DNA of 64,000 nt from NCBI RefSeq assembly GCF_002878395.1, contig NC_061122.1, positions 77,444,998-77,508,997 on the forward strand, given 5' to 3'. This stretch comes from Capsicum annuum. Taxonomy: Eukaryota > Streptophyta > Magnoliopsida > Solanales > Solanaceae. Under the pieces are notes generated by a model. The model saw only the letters and a program-made list of their open reading frames with translations. It was not told the DNA's origin and made no database searches. Every line of letters begins with the position of its first letter. Position 1 is the first letter of the stretch. This document shows positions 12,100-24,600 of the stretch, one piece after another. The position numbers and the translations under genes were made by a program.

Positions 12100-13540
12100 A
12101 AGATTGCATCTATCGCCTAGTTAGAGTCAAAGACACTAAGTCCGAGGCTCCAACTATTCAGTCAGTCGATATTGTTAATAAGTTTCCAAATATTTTTTCG
12201 AAAGATCTCCCAGAGATACCTCCTGATAGAAAAATAGAATTTGGGATTGACCTTCTTCCCGACACTCGTCCTATTTCTATTCTGCCATACCATATGGAAC
12301 CTGCTGAGCTTAAGGAGTTGAAAGAGCAACTCAAAGATCTTTTAGATAAGGGTTTCATTAGGCCCAGTATTTCTCCTTGGGGCGCACCTATCTTATTCGT
12401 GCGAAAGGAATACTGCTCTTTACATATGTGCATTGACTACCATCAGCTTAACAAGGTAACCGTCAAGAACAAGTATCCTCTTCCGAGAATTGATGATCTA
12501 TTTGATCAGTTGCAAGGTGCAAGTTATTTCTCCAAGATAGACCGTAGATCCGGCTATCACCAGCTTAAAGTCAGGAATGTGATGTTCCAAAGACAGTGTT
12601 CCAAACCCGCTATGGTCATTTTGAGTTTCTAGTCATGTCCTTCGGGCTAACGTATGCCCCAGCCACCTTCATAGACCTCATGAATCTAATGCTCAAGCAA
12701 TATCTTGATATATTTGTCATCATTTTCATAGATGATAGCCTTGTGTACTCCCATAATGAGAATGACCATGCGAATCATCTTAGAATTGTCTTGCAAACCC
12801 TCAGAGATCACCAGTTGTTTGCCAAAATCAGTAAGTATGAATTTTGGCTAAAGTCTATAGCCTTTCTGGGATATATTATTTCAGCTGAAGGTATTAGAGT
12901 TGATCCCCAAAAGACAGAAGCTATAAGAAACTGGCCTAGACCTATCTCTCCATCTGACATTAGAAGTTTCTTAGGTCTAGTCAGCTATTACCATAGTTTT
13001 ATTGAGGGTTTCTCTTCTATTGCGCCTCCCATGACCCGTTTGACCCAAAAGAAAGTTAAGTTCTAGTGGTCAGATTCCTATGAGAAGAGTTTTCAAGAGT
13101 TGAAGACTCGACTTACTTCAGCCCCTGTGTTGACTTTTCCTGATGGTTTTGTGGTGTATTTTGATGCCTCTAGAATTGGTTTGGGTTATGTGTTGATGTA
13201 AAAAGGTAAGGTTATAGCCTATGCCTCTAGGCAGTTGAATCAGCATAAAAAGAATTACCTAACCCATGATCTTGAGTTAGCTGCTATGGTCTTTGCTTTG
13301 AAAATCTGGAGACATTATCTTTATAGTGTCCATGTTGATGTGTTTACTAATCATAAGAGCCTGCAGTATGTGTTTACTCAGAGGGAGTTGAATCTTAGGT
13401 AGAGAAGGTGGTTGGAGTTGTTGAAAGACTATGATATGAGTGAGTTGTATCACCCGAGCAAGGCCAATGTAGTGGCAGATGCCCTTAGCAGGTTGTCTAT
13501 GGGTAGTGTTTCCCATGTAGAGGAAGGTAAGAAATAGATA
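12100..13540 (+). pseudogene. Reverse transcriptase and RNase H of element F
   Basis: RT begins around 12250 ([20 protein letters not shown]), with [19 protein letters not shown] and the catalytic-core lead [20 protein letters not shown]. The palm aspartate pair is intact as [11 protein letters not shown] at about 12720-12750. A frameshift lies between the two RT open frames, near 12575-12600. RNase H follows the TAG at 13064 and starts SDSYEKSFQELKTRLTSAP. It shows YFDAS (about 13155-13170), [20 protein letters not shown] (about 13262-13320), and ends [17 protein letters not shown]. Further stops at about 13199 and 13400 break it. Confidence 0.9.
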
Positions 13541-15060
13541 GCTCATGATATGCATTATTTGGCTAGATTGGGTGTTAGGTTGCTTAATTCAGCTGAGGGA
13601 AGTACTTTGGTCCAGAGTAGTTCCAAATCCTCTTTAGTTTTGGAAGTGAAGGAGAAGAAATATAAGGATCCTAGTTTGGTCAAACTAAAGAAAGCAGTTA
13701 AGGACCAAAAGGTAGAGGTTTTCTCCCAAGGGAAAGATGGTGTGTTGAGATTGCAAGGTAGATTATGTGTTCCATGTGTTGATGATCTGAGGTAGAGGAT
13801 TATGGCTGAAGTGTATGGCGCACGATATTTTATTCATCCCGGCACTACCAAGATATACCGCTACTTATGGGAAATCTATTGGTGGAATGATATGAAGAAG
13901 GATATAGCCAAATTTGTCAGAAAGTATGCAACGTGCCAACAGGTTAAGATAGAGCATCAAAGACCTGGTGGTGTGATGCAAGAGTTTGGTATACCCACTT
14001 GGAAGTGGGAGGTGGTGAATATGGATTTTGTGACCGGGTCGGCTCTTTTGCATCATCATCATGATTCGATTTAGGTTATTGTGGATAGGCTGAATAAGTC
14101 TGCGCATTTCTTACCCATGCATACATCTTATACAGCTGAGGATTATGCTAGATTGTATATCCGAAAGTTAGTCAGGCTACATGGAGTTCCCTCGTCCTTC
14201 ATTTTGGATAGGGGCACCAAATTTACTTCTCAGTTTTGGAGGGCGTTTTAGCAGGGTCTTAGTACCCAAGTTTTTTTGAGTTCCACTTTTCACCCTTAGA
14301 CAGATGGTCAGGCTGAGAAGACCATTCAGACCCTAGAGGATATGTTGTGGGCATGTGCTCTTGATTTCAAGGGTAGTTGGGATGAGCATTTGCCATTGAT
14401 AGAGTTTGCTTATAACAATAGTTACCATGCTAGCATCGGGATGGCACTATTTGAGGCCTTGTATGGTAGAAGATGTAGATCACCCATAGGTTGGTTTGAA
14501 GTGGGTGAATTTGTCATGATTGGTCCTGATGCAATATTTGAGGCTATGGAGAGAGTTAAGTTAATTAGAGAGAAGTTGAAGACCGCCCAGAGTCATCAAA
14601 ATTCATATGTCTATGTGAGGAGAAGAGATCTTGAGTTTGAGGTGGGTAATCTGGTGAACTTGAAGATTTCACCCATGAAAGGGGTAAAGAGGTTTGGTAA
14701 AAAGGGAAAGCTTAGTCACCGTTATGTTGGCCCATATAGAGTCTTGAGTCGTGTTAGTAAAGTAACCTATGAGGCTGATTTACCTGCGGAGTTGTCAGTC
14801 ATTCATCCTATTGTTTATGTCTCCATGCTTAAAAATCATATTGGTGGTTCTATTATAGTAGATCCCTCAGAGAGTGCTGATTTTCAGAACAGTCTTTTAT
14901 TCGATGAGATTTCTATTGAGATCCTAGATTTTCAGATCTGTAGGCTGAGGAACAAAGAGGTTCCCTTGGTCAAAGTTTTGTGGTGGAACTAGTCTATTGA
15001 GGGTGCTACTTGGAAGGCAGAAGCAGACATGTGAGTCAAGTACCCGCATCTCTTTTTCGT
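13541..15060 (+). pseudogene. Integrase and chromodomain of element F
   Basis: A HHCC zinc-binding part is seen as HPGTTKIYRYLWEIYWW ... CQQVK at about 13830-13950. The DDE core is complete: VNMDFV (about 14015-14030), ILDRGTKFTSQFW (about 14200-14240) and GQAEKTIQTLEDML (about 14308-14347). The C-terminal part continues in an open frame at 14342-14992. It contains KGKLSHRYVGPYRVLSRV and a chromodomain-like end with NKEVPLVKVLWWN (about 14950-14990), a stop, then EGATWKAEADM. Chromodomains of this clade are thought to steer integration to heterochromatin. Stops at about 14072, 14249 and 14297 make it non-functional. Confidence 0.9.
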
Positions 15061-15228
15061 GAGTTCAGGTCAATCTGAAGGTATTACTCTTCCTTAATTC
15101 AGCCCTTCTAATCTAAAGTGCGGCTATTTATCTATTCTTGCATGAGTTCTTGTAATTTCTGAGGTATTCAAGAGTTTAGAGAGATTTAGCTATATGTACT
15201 CTAGTGAAATTAGAGGACGAATATTTCC

Positions 15229-15241
15229 AAGGGGGAGATAT
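15229..15241 (+). other. Polypurine tract of element F
   Basis: AAGGGGGAGATAT directly precedes the 3' LTR start TGTAAGACCC at 15242, as required for plus-strand DNA priming. Confidence 0.85.
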
Positions 15242-17919
15242 TGTAAGACCCTGCAAAGTTGCCTCGTAGTCCAAGCCATAGAGTCTGTAAACTGAAGTGT
15301 AATTCTAGCCCTAAAAGATTGAGAAAAGACTTCCCAAGTGATTGGTGTTTACACCATATAGAATTTTCTTAAATTTGCCCTTTTTCCATTTAGAGAATTG
15401 AATTACCTTTCCAACGATACCAATTTTGTCCAAATCGGGTATCGGGGTGAGAAGTTATGGCCATTTTACCAAGAGTTGTCGAAACTACCTAGGTGCGATG
15501 GATGATCCGATGGACCGCCGACTCTACAACGGACCATCGCTTGGCCCGTCGCAACCAAGGAAGTAACTCTCTTTTTTGTCCCAAGTGCGATGGCAAAGAC
15601 GACGGACCGTCAAGGATGTGAGGACCATCATTGGTACCGTCGCGTTGAGGTAGTGTGGCCTCACCCTGGACATCGTACGACAGATGATCCGACGGACCAT
15701 CAAACTTGTGATGGACCATCGCATCAAGGCAACGTGTCCCATACCTGGCTAACATGAGACGGATGACCTGACGGACCGTCGAACTTGCGACGGATCATCG
15801 CTTCGACCGTCGCAGCCTTCGCTCAGTGTTTTAACTCATTTTAACAAGGAGCTTTTGGATTTTTTGCATTTTAACCCTCATAGATATTTCAAATGAACTC
15901 GATAGCCTCATTATCTCCCAAAACATCCAAAGGCTAGGGTTTCTCCCTCAAGAGCAAATCTAAAACCCTTCTCCAAGAAATCCAAGAACTCACCATAGAT
16001 TCTACAAATTGAGTTGAGATTTGAGTTCCCCAAGTTCAAGGGTTGCAATAACCCACTCTCAAGAGTAAGAAGAAGAGTTTAGAGCAAGCTTGTTTATCTT
16101 ATTTCATAATCTAAGGTATGTGGGGTTTTGAACATAGGTAATCCTTTCACCCTTGTGCCCGAAGGCTTATTTAAACTATTATTTTCTGCAACTTATGAGA
16201 TTTTACATAAAATTGAATTAGGGTTTTTCACCCGTTGTTATTGGTTGCAAGCTTTTGATGTTTCCCATGAATTTAGAGTCTAATAGCATTATTTTTACAT
16301 GTTTTCTTGAGAAATTCCAGCTGAGTCTATACCCCATGATTTTAATCCTTGAGAAGTTAATAGTTGAAATGTTTGAGATATTGAAGTTTATGAGTATGTT
16401 GAGATTATGAGCTAAATTTTTGTAAATTCTATATTTCTATATGATTTATGAATCTATATGCTATCTAATATGCATTTTGATGAGTTTTAACTTGATATTG
16501 AATTACGGGTCATTAAGCCCTACTTGAGACTTGCAATTTTATGAACTATCGTGTTATAAGCACCCATGATTTGAGTATTTTAAGATTATTGAGAAATGTT
16601 TTGACCTAATGGTCATAGAGTTTTGAAATCCACTCTACCACATGAGATTATAGATTTGATTGCTGGGTTCTTATGAACCATGAGATTATTTTGAAAGTGG
16701 ATTTCCATGAGATGAGCGAGATCAACTAAAGGTAGTATTATTTAGCACCGAGTTGGGTAAGTTACCACGGTTTCTTACCTCAGAACTACGTGCCACCGTA
16801 GGTTTGAGATTTTGGGCCTAAGACCGAGATAATTAGGCCCGAGGCTGAGATAAGTGATCACTGAGTTAAGGTTATACTCCTTGACAAGAGTATGACTCCT
16901 CTACCCAATGTGAGGTTTCTTTCTTAGGAGGACAAGATGTTGGACTCCATGTAGCTCGCATGATTTATTTCGGTTAAGACAACCTCCCTAAACTAAAGTA
17001 TTTTTCCATTGAGATAAGATATTTTTCTTTAAAACTAAAATACTTTCCTTTAATATAAGTATTTTTCCCTAAAGCTTCAAATGAGATATCTTTCTAACGT
17101 GAATGAAATGCCTTCAAGTATGTTCCAAAGTTATATGATTTCGAATTCCAAGTATGTGAGTTCAAAAGAGTTATGAGTTCTTGAGCATTAGAGAAGTTTT
17201 ACTCTCTATGAGACATATGAACGAGTTGATAGTATTGTTTAAAGTTTCCTTTAGCCTATGGGTAATGAGAATAAGAGACGATTACCGGTTTCAAAGTTAA
17301 ACTATGATGACTCACGAGATTGTGTTACATGTTCCATTTTACATGATTCATGATCTTTACATTTTATACTTATTCAAGCCATGTAAGTCATTACTTATTG
17401 CATGTATGATTTTATTAAAGAGTATTGAGGTTTTTTTATATAAATGTATGCACCCCACATACTCAGTACATTCCCAAGTGCTGATCCACATATACGTCTA
17501 TGTGCTACATTATCTTATAATGTAGGTTCAGGTGCTCAGTCCCAAGTCAGTGACTTTCAAGGACTCTGTCTATATCCCTACAATGGTAAGTCTTTATGGT
17601 TCAAGGACCTATCATCATACTTTTTAGTATGTGAGAGACTATGTTATTATTTTTAGTTCATTTCGAGTCAGTTGGGGACCTGTCCCAATGGCTCACTAGT
17701 TTATGGATTAGTAGAGTCTTTGTAGGACTAGTTATCAAATTGTGGTTGTGTTGAGGTTTTTTGGTATTGCTTGGTCGTTTGGACCGATCATTTTCTCTGC
17801 ATTTTCTTTCATATTGAAGTGAGTGTTATTTGTAGAAACAGGCTCAAAAGGTTAGCTTGGGGCTACTTGTAGCCTTAAGCACCTTGTGATGTCTCGAGAG
17901 GCAATTTTGGGTCGTTACA
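15242..17919 (+). repeat. 3' LTR of element F
   Basis: It starts TGTAAGACCC and ends GGGTCGTTACA, and parallels the 5' LTR block for block, including a dyad cassette at 15492-15825. It is 2678 bp against 2693 bp for the 5' copy. Its last 79 bp were copied again in the downstream tandem duplication (21693-21771). Confidence 0.92.
15492..15825. repeat. Dyad cassette in the 3' LTR of F
   Basis: Same position and motifs as 7556-7912 (GACGGACCGTC at about 15600 and 15772, GATGGACCATCGC at about 15711), but the units have drifted apart between the two LTRs. Confidence 0.75.
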
Positions 17920-17924
17920 GGTTG
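17920..17924. repeat. TSD of gypsy element F, right copy (GGTTG)
   Basis: Matches 7317-7321. LINE ORF1 sequence resumes after it. Confidence 0.85.
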
Positions 17925-20670
17925 TCTCTACAGAGATTGTGAATCAAATTAACAATATTGATCATGTTAAAGGTGTTTTGTCAAAGAATAAATAGAAAAA
18001 TATTGAGAATTCTCAAAAACCTGCTCCTAAGCCGTTAATCCTAACATTAAACCCATAAAAGTGTCTAATAATTTTGCAAAGCATAATTCTATGGACCCGA
18101 AGGTTAATAAGCTACAAATGATTAATGGATTGATGATGGAAATGATAGTGAAGTGAATTATGAAGCTGTTAATCAGGTAGATTATCTTGGGGAGAAACAA
18201 AAGGATGTCAAGGCTGATAATAAAGGTAAGATTCAGCCTAATGCTCTGAACACCAAGGTCCCCGGTCCTAATGCTCCTATGATATCTCCTGCCCTGGTAA
18301 CTAAGTAGAGGGCTCAAGAAGCACTCAAAGCAACTGTTATAGATATTACTGTGCCTAAAATTACTATCAAAACAAGGACTACAATTTGTGGTATTCAATT
18401 CAGATGATTGAAAGGTGAAGGTTGCTTCAAGATGTAAGTATACTATTATTGGTATGTTTTCTAACCCTATGCCTAAGATGGAAACTATTAGGAAACAATT
18501 TGTTTTGCAAACTGTACTCAGAGGTAGTGTTAGGTTGACACATTTCAATGCTATACACTTGTATATTGATTTGGATGATGAGTATGATCATTCTACGATT
18601 TGGTCTGAAGGTAGAATGTATATTGAAGGCCAAATGATAAGGTTACTGTTATGGAGGCCAACCTTTAAACCCGATGTTGAAACCCCTTTGGTTCCTATTT
18701 GGGTTGTGTTATCGAAGTTACCATGGCAGTGTTATTGCATGGAAATTTTGGCTCCTTTAGTATCTCCAATAGGTAAAGCTTTGTTCTTTGACTTGGCAAC
18801 ATAAAGAAAAACAAGAGAAAGTGTGGCTAAAGTGAAAATCCAAGTTGACTTGGCCAAAGATAGACCATCTCATATATGGATGGGGTATGATGAAGACGAA
18901 AATGGTGAAGGCATGTGGCAAAATATACAATATGAGAGAGTACCTTCTTATTGTAACTATTGAAAACACCAAGGACATATACCCATGGATTGTACTGTGA
19001 AACATAAATATGATGAAGCTAAGAAGGAAAAAGAAAGGAAAGAAGCAAGAAAAATGGTAATTTGGAGCCGAGTGAGAATGGGAGTGACAGCAACAAATTT
19101 CAGCAAAATGAGCTTGAAAATTGAGCACATCAGTCATGGATTAACAACAAAATACAAGAAGATGATCAGTGTCAAGTGCAAAGAAGAATAAATAGGAAAA
19201 ATAACCTAGCTCAACAACAAAATCAGTAACAGCAATGTCACAAGGATATGAGCAATCACCAACAAGTTTATAGGCCTAATCACCACAAAATAATCAAGCA
19301 GCAGGCCAAAAAAACCATCAAATGGATCAACCACTTCATCAATAGGGGGACAGATCAAAATCTCCTCAAAATAACACTGCAGCAACCATCAGAAATCATC
19401 AGCAACAACTTACAGGTATGACTTCTTCCACTAGAAATAAGCAACATTGTAACATTGATTCTGGAGTCCAGAATCAACAATGCCAATCTCCTACTTTTAC
19501 CAATATTTTATTTCTCCTATTCCTCAAATCCCAAGCATACTCAAAGTAAATAAGCTAGCAAAAAGGTGCAGACGGAAAATGAAAAATCTAGAGCAAAATC
19601 TGGTGAAGAAATAAAAAAAAATTGAAGCAAATGTTCATAATTTGAATAATTCAACAGTTGATCAGGTTGAGGTGGAACAAACTCAACACGAACATGTTGC
19701 AAGCACTGGAAATGTCCTTAATAGGACATCAGGTATTGACTCAATGCCTCATAAAACCCACCCTGATAATTTTAATATTTTTGTTGGGACCACTGTTGTA
19801 GTTGATGGGGGTGAGGATGATGGTCAGGAGAAGTTTACTAAAATGTAAGAAGGGGTATCCAGGAAGGGGGGTTTAAACTCCAAAACTCTTGCTACCACTT
19901 TTCACAAATAACAAGAAGATGTATTGAATATCATTGATGTGAATCAGTCTATTTTGGTTAACAAAGGGATACATATAGAGGTTAAAAATCTTGGTATTCA
20001 AGTGTAGATTCAGAGCTTTGAATTTGTTCAACACACTGATAGGAGGGTTGCGGATTCTAGTATTTCTATTGATGTTGAGTCAGATAATGGACAAGATCAT
20101 TCACAGGGTGTTAGTACAAATATAAGGGTGGGAGAATCTTCCTACCCTCTTAATAATAAATCTATTTTTAGGTTGAGCAAAGAAAAGAATAAGATCAAAA
20201 AGAGACAGAAAAAGTAGACAATAGAGAAGAAAAGCAAAGGCAGAGTGATAATCAAAAGTTTGTTTTAGTGACTGAGAAAGCAGGTTTACATGTTGACCCT
20301 CTGATTTGCTATGATTAGAATCTATATAATACTAAAAATCTCTGCATACTCAACACTATTTCAGAATCAAAAAATGTCAAAAATATACAAGATGATTATG
20401 CAGTTATTCATTTAGAAGATGAAATAGATGAAGTTACTCTTCCTTGGATGGAAGAGGAAAAATATAGAAATACTGACAAGGTAATTGGAACAGTTGATTT
20501 GACTTTTGATAAGGACATTAAAGAGGAGGTTCAAAAAATTAATGGTAAGCAAGGTTTATCACCAAGAGGTCACAAGAAAAAGTTGACTAGATCCAAGCAT
20601 ACTACCACGAGTAAGTCTATCGAAATTAACAGAATCAAAACAAGGTCCCAATCCAGTAGTTTAGATGATT
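17925..20670 (+). pseudogene. LINE ORF1 3' half, DUF4283-like with zinc knuckle (copy 1)
   Basis: An open frame at 18415-18804 reads as a DUF4283-type ORF1 domain: a basic start, GSVRLTHFNAIHLYIDLDDE, then RLLLWRPTFKPDVETPLVPI and WVVLSKLPWQCYC. Just downstream (about 18830-18995) come VKIQVDLAKDRPSHIWMGY and a CCHC knuckle. The knuckle reads YCNY-stop-KHQGHIPMDC, with TGA at 18961 where the second Cys should be. A charged KEKERKEARK stretch follows, then Gln/Asn-rich and acidic sequence to about 20670. Proteins of this kind bind LINE RNA. Several stops break the frame. Confidence 0.75.
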
Positions 20671-21692
20671 AATATAATTTGTTAGAATGCCAAGAGTATT
20701 AATACTCTAGGAGTGTTGGATAGACTTAATAATCTTAAGAACTTGCATAAGATCTCTATGATTGTGATTCGTGAACCAATGACTGATAATTTCAAGCTTG
20801 ATTTTTACAAAATTCAGCTTACCATGGAGCATGCTGCCTGTAATAGAAATGGAAAAATTTGGTTATTTTGGAATCATGAAGTGAATTGTACGATTTTAGA
20901 TCATGATAATCAATAATTTACTTGTCAAATTAAACATGTGGCTCATCCCAGTTCTTATCTCAATACTTTTGTCTATACTAAGTGTAGAGAATATCTGAGG
21001 AGAGATTTGTGGGATAAAATATTATATTTTTCTAGTCATAACACACCATGGTGCATTATCGGGGACTTTAATGTTATTATGGGTACTGAAGAAAAATTAG
21101 GTGTCCAAATGTATAACATAAACAAGAGTTTTGATTTTATCAGGGTGATTGAAGTTTGTGGTTTGACTGGTTTGGTCTTCTATGGTCAGAAATTTACCTG
21201 GTGTAATCATAGAGAAGCTGATGCTAGAATTCAAAAAATACTTGATCGGGTAATGGTTAATGATCAGTGGCTTGCAATCATGCTTCACTCCTCCATCACT
21301 CATCTTCCATCTATAGGGTCAGATCACTTCCCTCTTTTACTTGAGGTTGTGGAGAGACAAGATACGGGTATCAGATACTTCAAGTTTTTGCATTGTTGGG
21401 TTGATAATCCAACTTTGATTAATATTGTAAAAGCCTACTGGACAAAACCTATTGAAGGCAGCCTAATGTGGAGGTTTCACATAAAAATGAAGAGGTTTTC
21501 TAATACTCTTAGTAATCGGTCTAAGAGAGAGTATGGAGATATTTTTGATGTTGTGAAAGAGTTTGGCGAAAAGGTTAAAGCTGTAGAGGATGATATTATC
21601 AATAATAACACAAATAAAGCTAGAACAAAGTTGAATTGCATCAATGCAGAGTATATCAGGTATCTTAATTTGGAGCAGGCCATTTTGAAACA
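20671..21692 (+). pseudogene. LINE ORF2 endonuclease (copy 1), cut off at the duplication junction
   Basis: An APE-type endonuclease is readable in open frames 20713-20916 and 20938-21741. WCIIGDFNVIMG (GDFN motif, about 21050-21085) is followed by GLVFYGQKFTWCNH (about 21170-21215), IQKILDRVMVNDQW (about 21235-21270) and the terminal GSDHFPLLLEV (about 21318-21350). These are the expected metal-binding and catalytic blocks. At 21692 the frame runs into LTR-end sequence of element F because of the tandem duplication, so this copy has no RT. Confidence 0.85.
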
Positions 21693-24600
21693 GGCTCAAA
21701 AGGTTAGCTTGGGGCTACTTGTAGCCTTAAGCACCTTGTGATGTCTCGAGAGGCAATTTTGGGTCGTTACAGGTTGTCTCTACAGAGATTGTGAATCAAA
21801 TTAACAATATTGATCATGTTAAAGGTGTTTTGTCAAAGAATAAATAGAAAAATATTGAGAATTCTCAAAAACCTGCTCCTAAGCCGTTAATCCTAACATT
21901 AAACCCATAAAAGTGTCTAATAATTTTGCAAAGCATAATTCTATGGACCCGAAGGTTAATAAGCTACAAATGATTAATGGATTGATGATGGAAATGATAG
22001 TGAAGTGAATTATGAAGCTGTTAATCAGGTAGATTATCTTGGGGAGAAACAAAAGGATGTCAAGGCTGATAATAAAGGTAAGATTCAGCCTAATGCTCTG
22101 AACACCAAGGTCCCCGGTCCTAATGCTCCTATGATATCTCCTGCCCTGGTAACTAAGTAGAGGGCTCAAGAAGCACTCAAAGCAACTGTTATAGATATTA
22201 CTGTGCCTAAAATTACTATCAAAACAAGGACTACAATTTGTGGTATTCAATTCAGATGATTGAAAGGTGAAGGTTGCTTCAAGATGTAAGTATACTATTA
22301 TTGGTATGTTTTCTAACCCTATGCCTAAGATGGAAACTATTAGGAAACAATTTGTTTTGCAAACTGTACTCAGAGGTAGTGTTAGGTTGACACATTTCAA
22401 TGCTATACACTTGTATATTGATTTGGATGATGAGTATGATCATTCTACGATTTGGTCTGAAGGTAGAATGTATATTGAAGGCCAAATGATAAGGTTACTG
22501 TTATGGAGGCCAACCTTTAAACCCGATGTTGAAACCCCTTTGGTTCCTATTTGGGTTGTGTTATCGAAGTTACCATGGCAGTGTTATTGCATGGAAATTT
22601 TGGCTCCTTTAGTATCTCCAATAGGTAAAGCTTTGTTCTTTGACTTGGCAACATAAAGAAAAACAAGAGAAAGTGTGGCTAAAGTGAAAATCCAAGTTGA
22701 CTTGGCCAAAGATAGACCATCTCATATATGGATGGGGTATGATGAAGACGAAAATGGTGAAGGCATGTGGCAAAATATACAATATGAGAGAGTACCTTCT
22801 TATTGTAACTATTGAAAACACCAAGGACATATACCCATGGATTGTACTGTGAAACATAAATATGATGAAGCTAAGAAGGAAAAAGAAAGGAAAGAAGCAA
22901 GAAAAATGGTAATTTGGAGCCGAGTGAGAATGGGAGTGACAGCAACAAATTTCAGCAAAATGAGCTTGAAAATTGAGCACATCAGTCATGGATTAACAAC
23001 AAAATACAAGAAGATGATCAGTGTCAAGTGCAAAGAAGAATAAATAGGAAAAATAACCTAGCTCAACAACAAAATCAGTAACAGCAATGTCACAAGGATA
23101 TGAGCAATCACCAACAAGTTTATAGGCCTAATCACCACAAAATAATCAAGCAGCAGGCCAAAAAAACCATCAAATGGATCAACCACTTCATCAATAGGGG
23201 GACAGATCAAAATCTCCTCAAAATAACACTGCAGCAACCATCAGAAATCATCAGCAACAACTTACAGGTATGACTTCTTCCACTAGAAATAAGCAACATT
23301 GTAACATTGATTCTGGAGTCCAGAATCAACAATGCCAATCTCCTACTTTTACCAATATTTTATTTCTCCTATTCCTCAAATCCCAAGCATACTCAAAGTA
23401 AATAAGCTAGCAAAAAGGTGCAGACGGAAAATGAAAAATCTAGAGCAAAATCTGGTGAAGAAATAAAAAAAAATTGAAGCAAATGTTCATAATTTGAATA
23501 ATTCAACAGTTGATCAGGTTGAGGTGGAACAAACTCAACACGAACATGTTGCAAGCACTGGAAATGTCCTTAATAGGACATCAGGTATTGACTCAATGCC
23601 TCATAAAACCCACCCTGATAATTTTAATATTTTTGTTGGGACCACTGTTGTAGTTGATGGGGGTGAGGATGATGGTCAGGAGAAGTTTACTAAAATGTAA
23701 GAAGGGGTATCCAGGAAGGGGGGTTTAAACTCCAAAACTCTTGCTACCACTTTTCACAAATAACAAGAAGATGTATTGAATATCATTGATGTGAATCAGT
23801 CTATTTTGGTTAACAAAGGGATACATATAGAGGTTAAAAATCTTGGTATTCAAGTGTAGATTCAGAGCTTTGAATTTGTTCAACACACTGATAGGAGGGT
23901 TGCGGATTCTAGTATTTCTATTGATGTTGAGTCAGATAATGGACAAGATCATTCACAGGGTGTTAGTACAAATATAAGGGTGGGAGAATCTTCCTACCCT
24001 CTTAATAATAAATCTATTTTTAGGTTGAGCAAAGAAAAGAATAAGATCAAAAAGAGACAGAAAAAGTAGACAATAGAGAAGAAAAGCAAAGGCAGAGTGA
24101 TAATCAAAAGTTTGTTTTAGTGACTGAGAAAGCAGGTTTACATGTTGACCCTCTGATTTGCTATGATTAGAATCTATATAATACTAAAAATCTCTGCATA
24201 CTCAACACTATTTCAGAATCAAAAAATGTCAAAAATATACAAGATGATTATGCAGTTATTCATTTAGAAGATGAAATAGATGAAGTTACTCTTCCTTGGA
24301 TGGAAGAGGAAAAATATAGAAATACTGACAAGGTAATTGGAACAGTTGATTTGACTTTTGATAAGGACATTAAAGAGGAGGTTCAAAAAATTAATGGTAA
24401 GCAAGGTTTATCACCAAGAGGTCACAAGAAAAAGTTGACTAGATCCAAGCATACTACCACGAGTAAGTCTATCGAAATTAACAGAATCAAAACAAGGTCC
24501 CAATCCAGTAGTTTAGATGATTAATATAATTTGTTAGAATGCCAAGAGTATTAATACTCTAGGAGTGTTGGATAGACTTAATAATCTTAAGAACTTGCAT

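Larger units (their letters stand above)
7322..17919 (+). mobile_element. Ty3/gypsy retrotransposon F (Tekay/Del clade, chromovirus), complete but defective
   Basis: The element is 10.6 kb with two LTRs (7322-10014 and 15242-17919) that start TG(C/T)AAGACCC. It has a primer binding site, gag, PR-RT-RNase H-IN-chromodomain in that order, a polypurine tract, and a 5-bp TSD GGTTG. IN downstream of RNase H plus a C-terminal chromodomain-like block (about 14890-15040) are typical of Tekay/Del chromoviruses. Many in-frame stops and at least one frameshift in RT make it non-autonomous now. It sits inside LINE ORF1 in the same orientation. The two LTRs differ visibly by substitutions and indels, for example extra sequence at about 16640-16680 in the 3' LTR, so the insertion is not recent. 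Confidence 0.92.
17841..21692 (+). repeat. 3852-bp tandem duplication, first copy
   Basis: It runs from inside the F 3' LTR to the end of the LINE endonuclease region. The next 3852 bp (21693-25544) repeat it. The hexamer GAAACA occurs at the left edge (17835-17840), at the junction (21687-21692) and at the right edge (25539-25544), which suggests a microhomology-mediated origin. I found no difference in the stretches compared, and all open frames in the two copies translate identically. Confidence 0.95.

Noticed and set aside
7322..17919. Endogenous pararetrovirus (caulimovirid) instead of a gypsy retrotransposon
   Set aside because: It has long LTRs with TG...CA ends, a 5-bp TSD, an integrase with DDE core and a polypurine tract, and no movement-protein-like reading.
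18027..19137. Minus-strand frames of 173 and 126 aa opposite LINE ORF1
   Set aside because: They are antisense to the DUF4283-like reading and lack any domain; the same shadows recur at 21879 and 22609.
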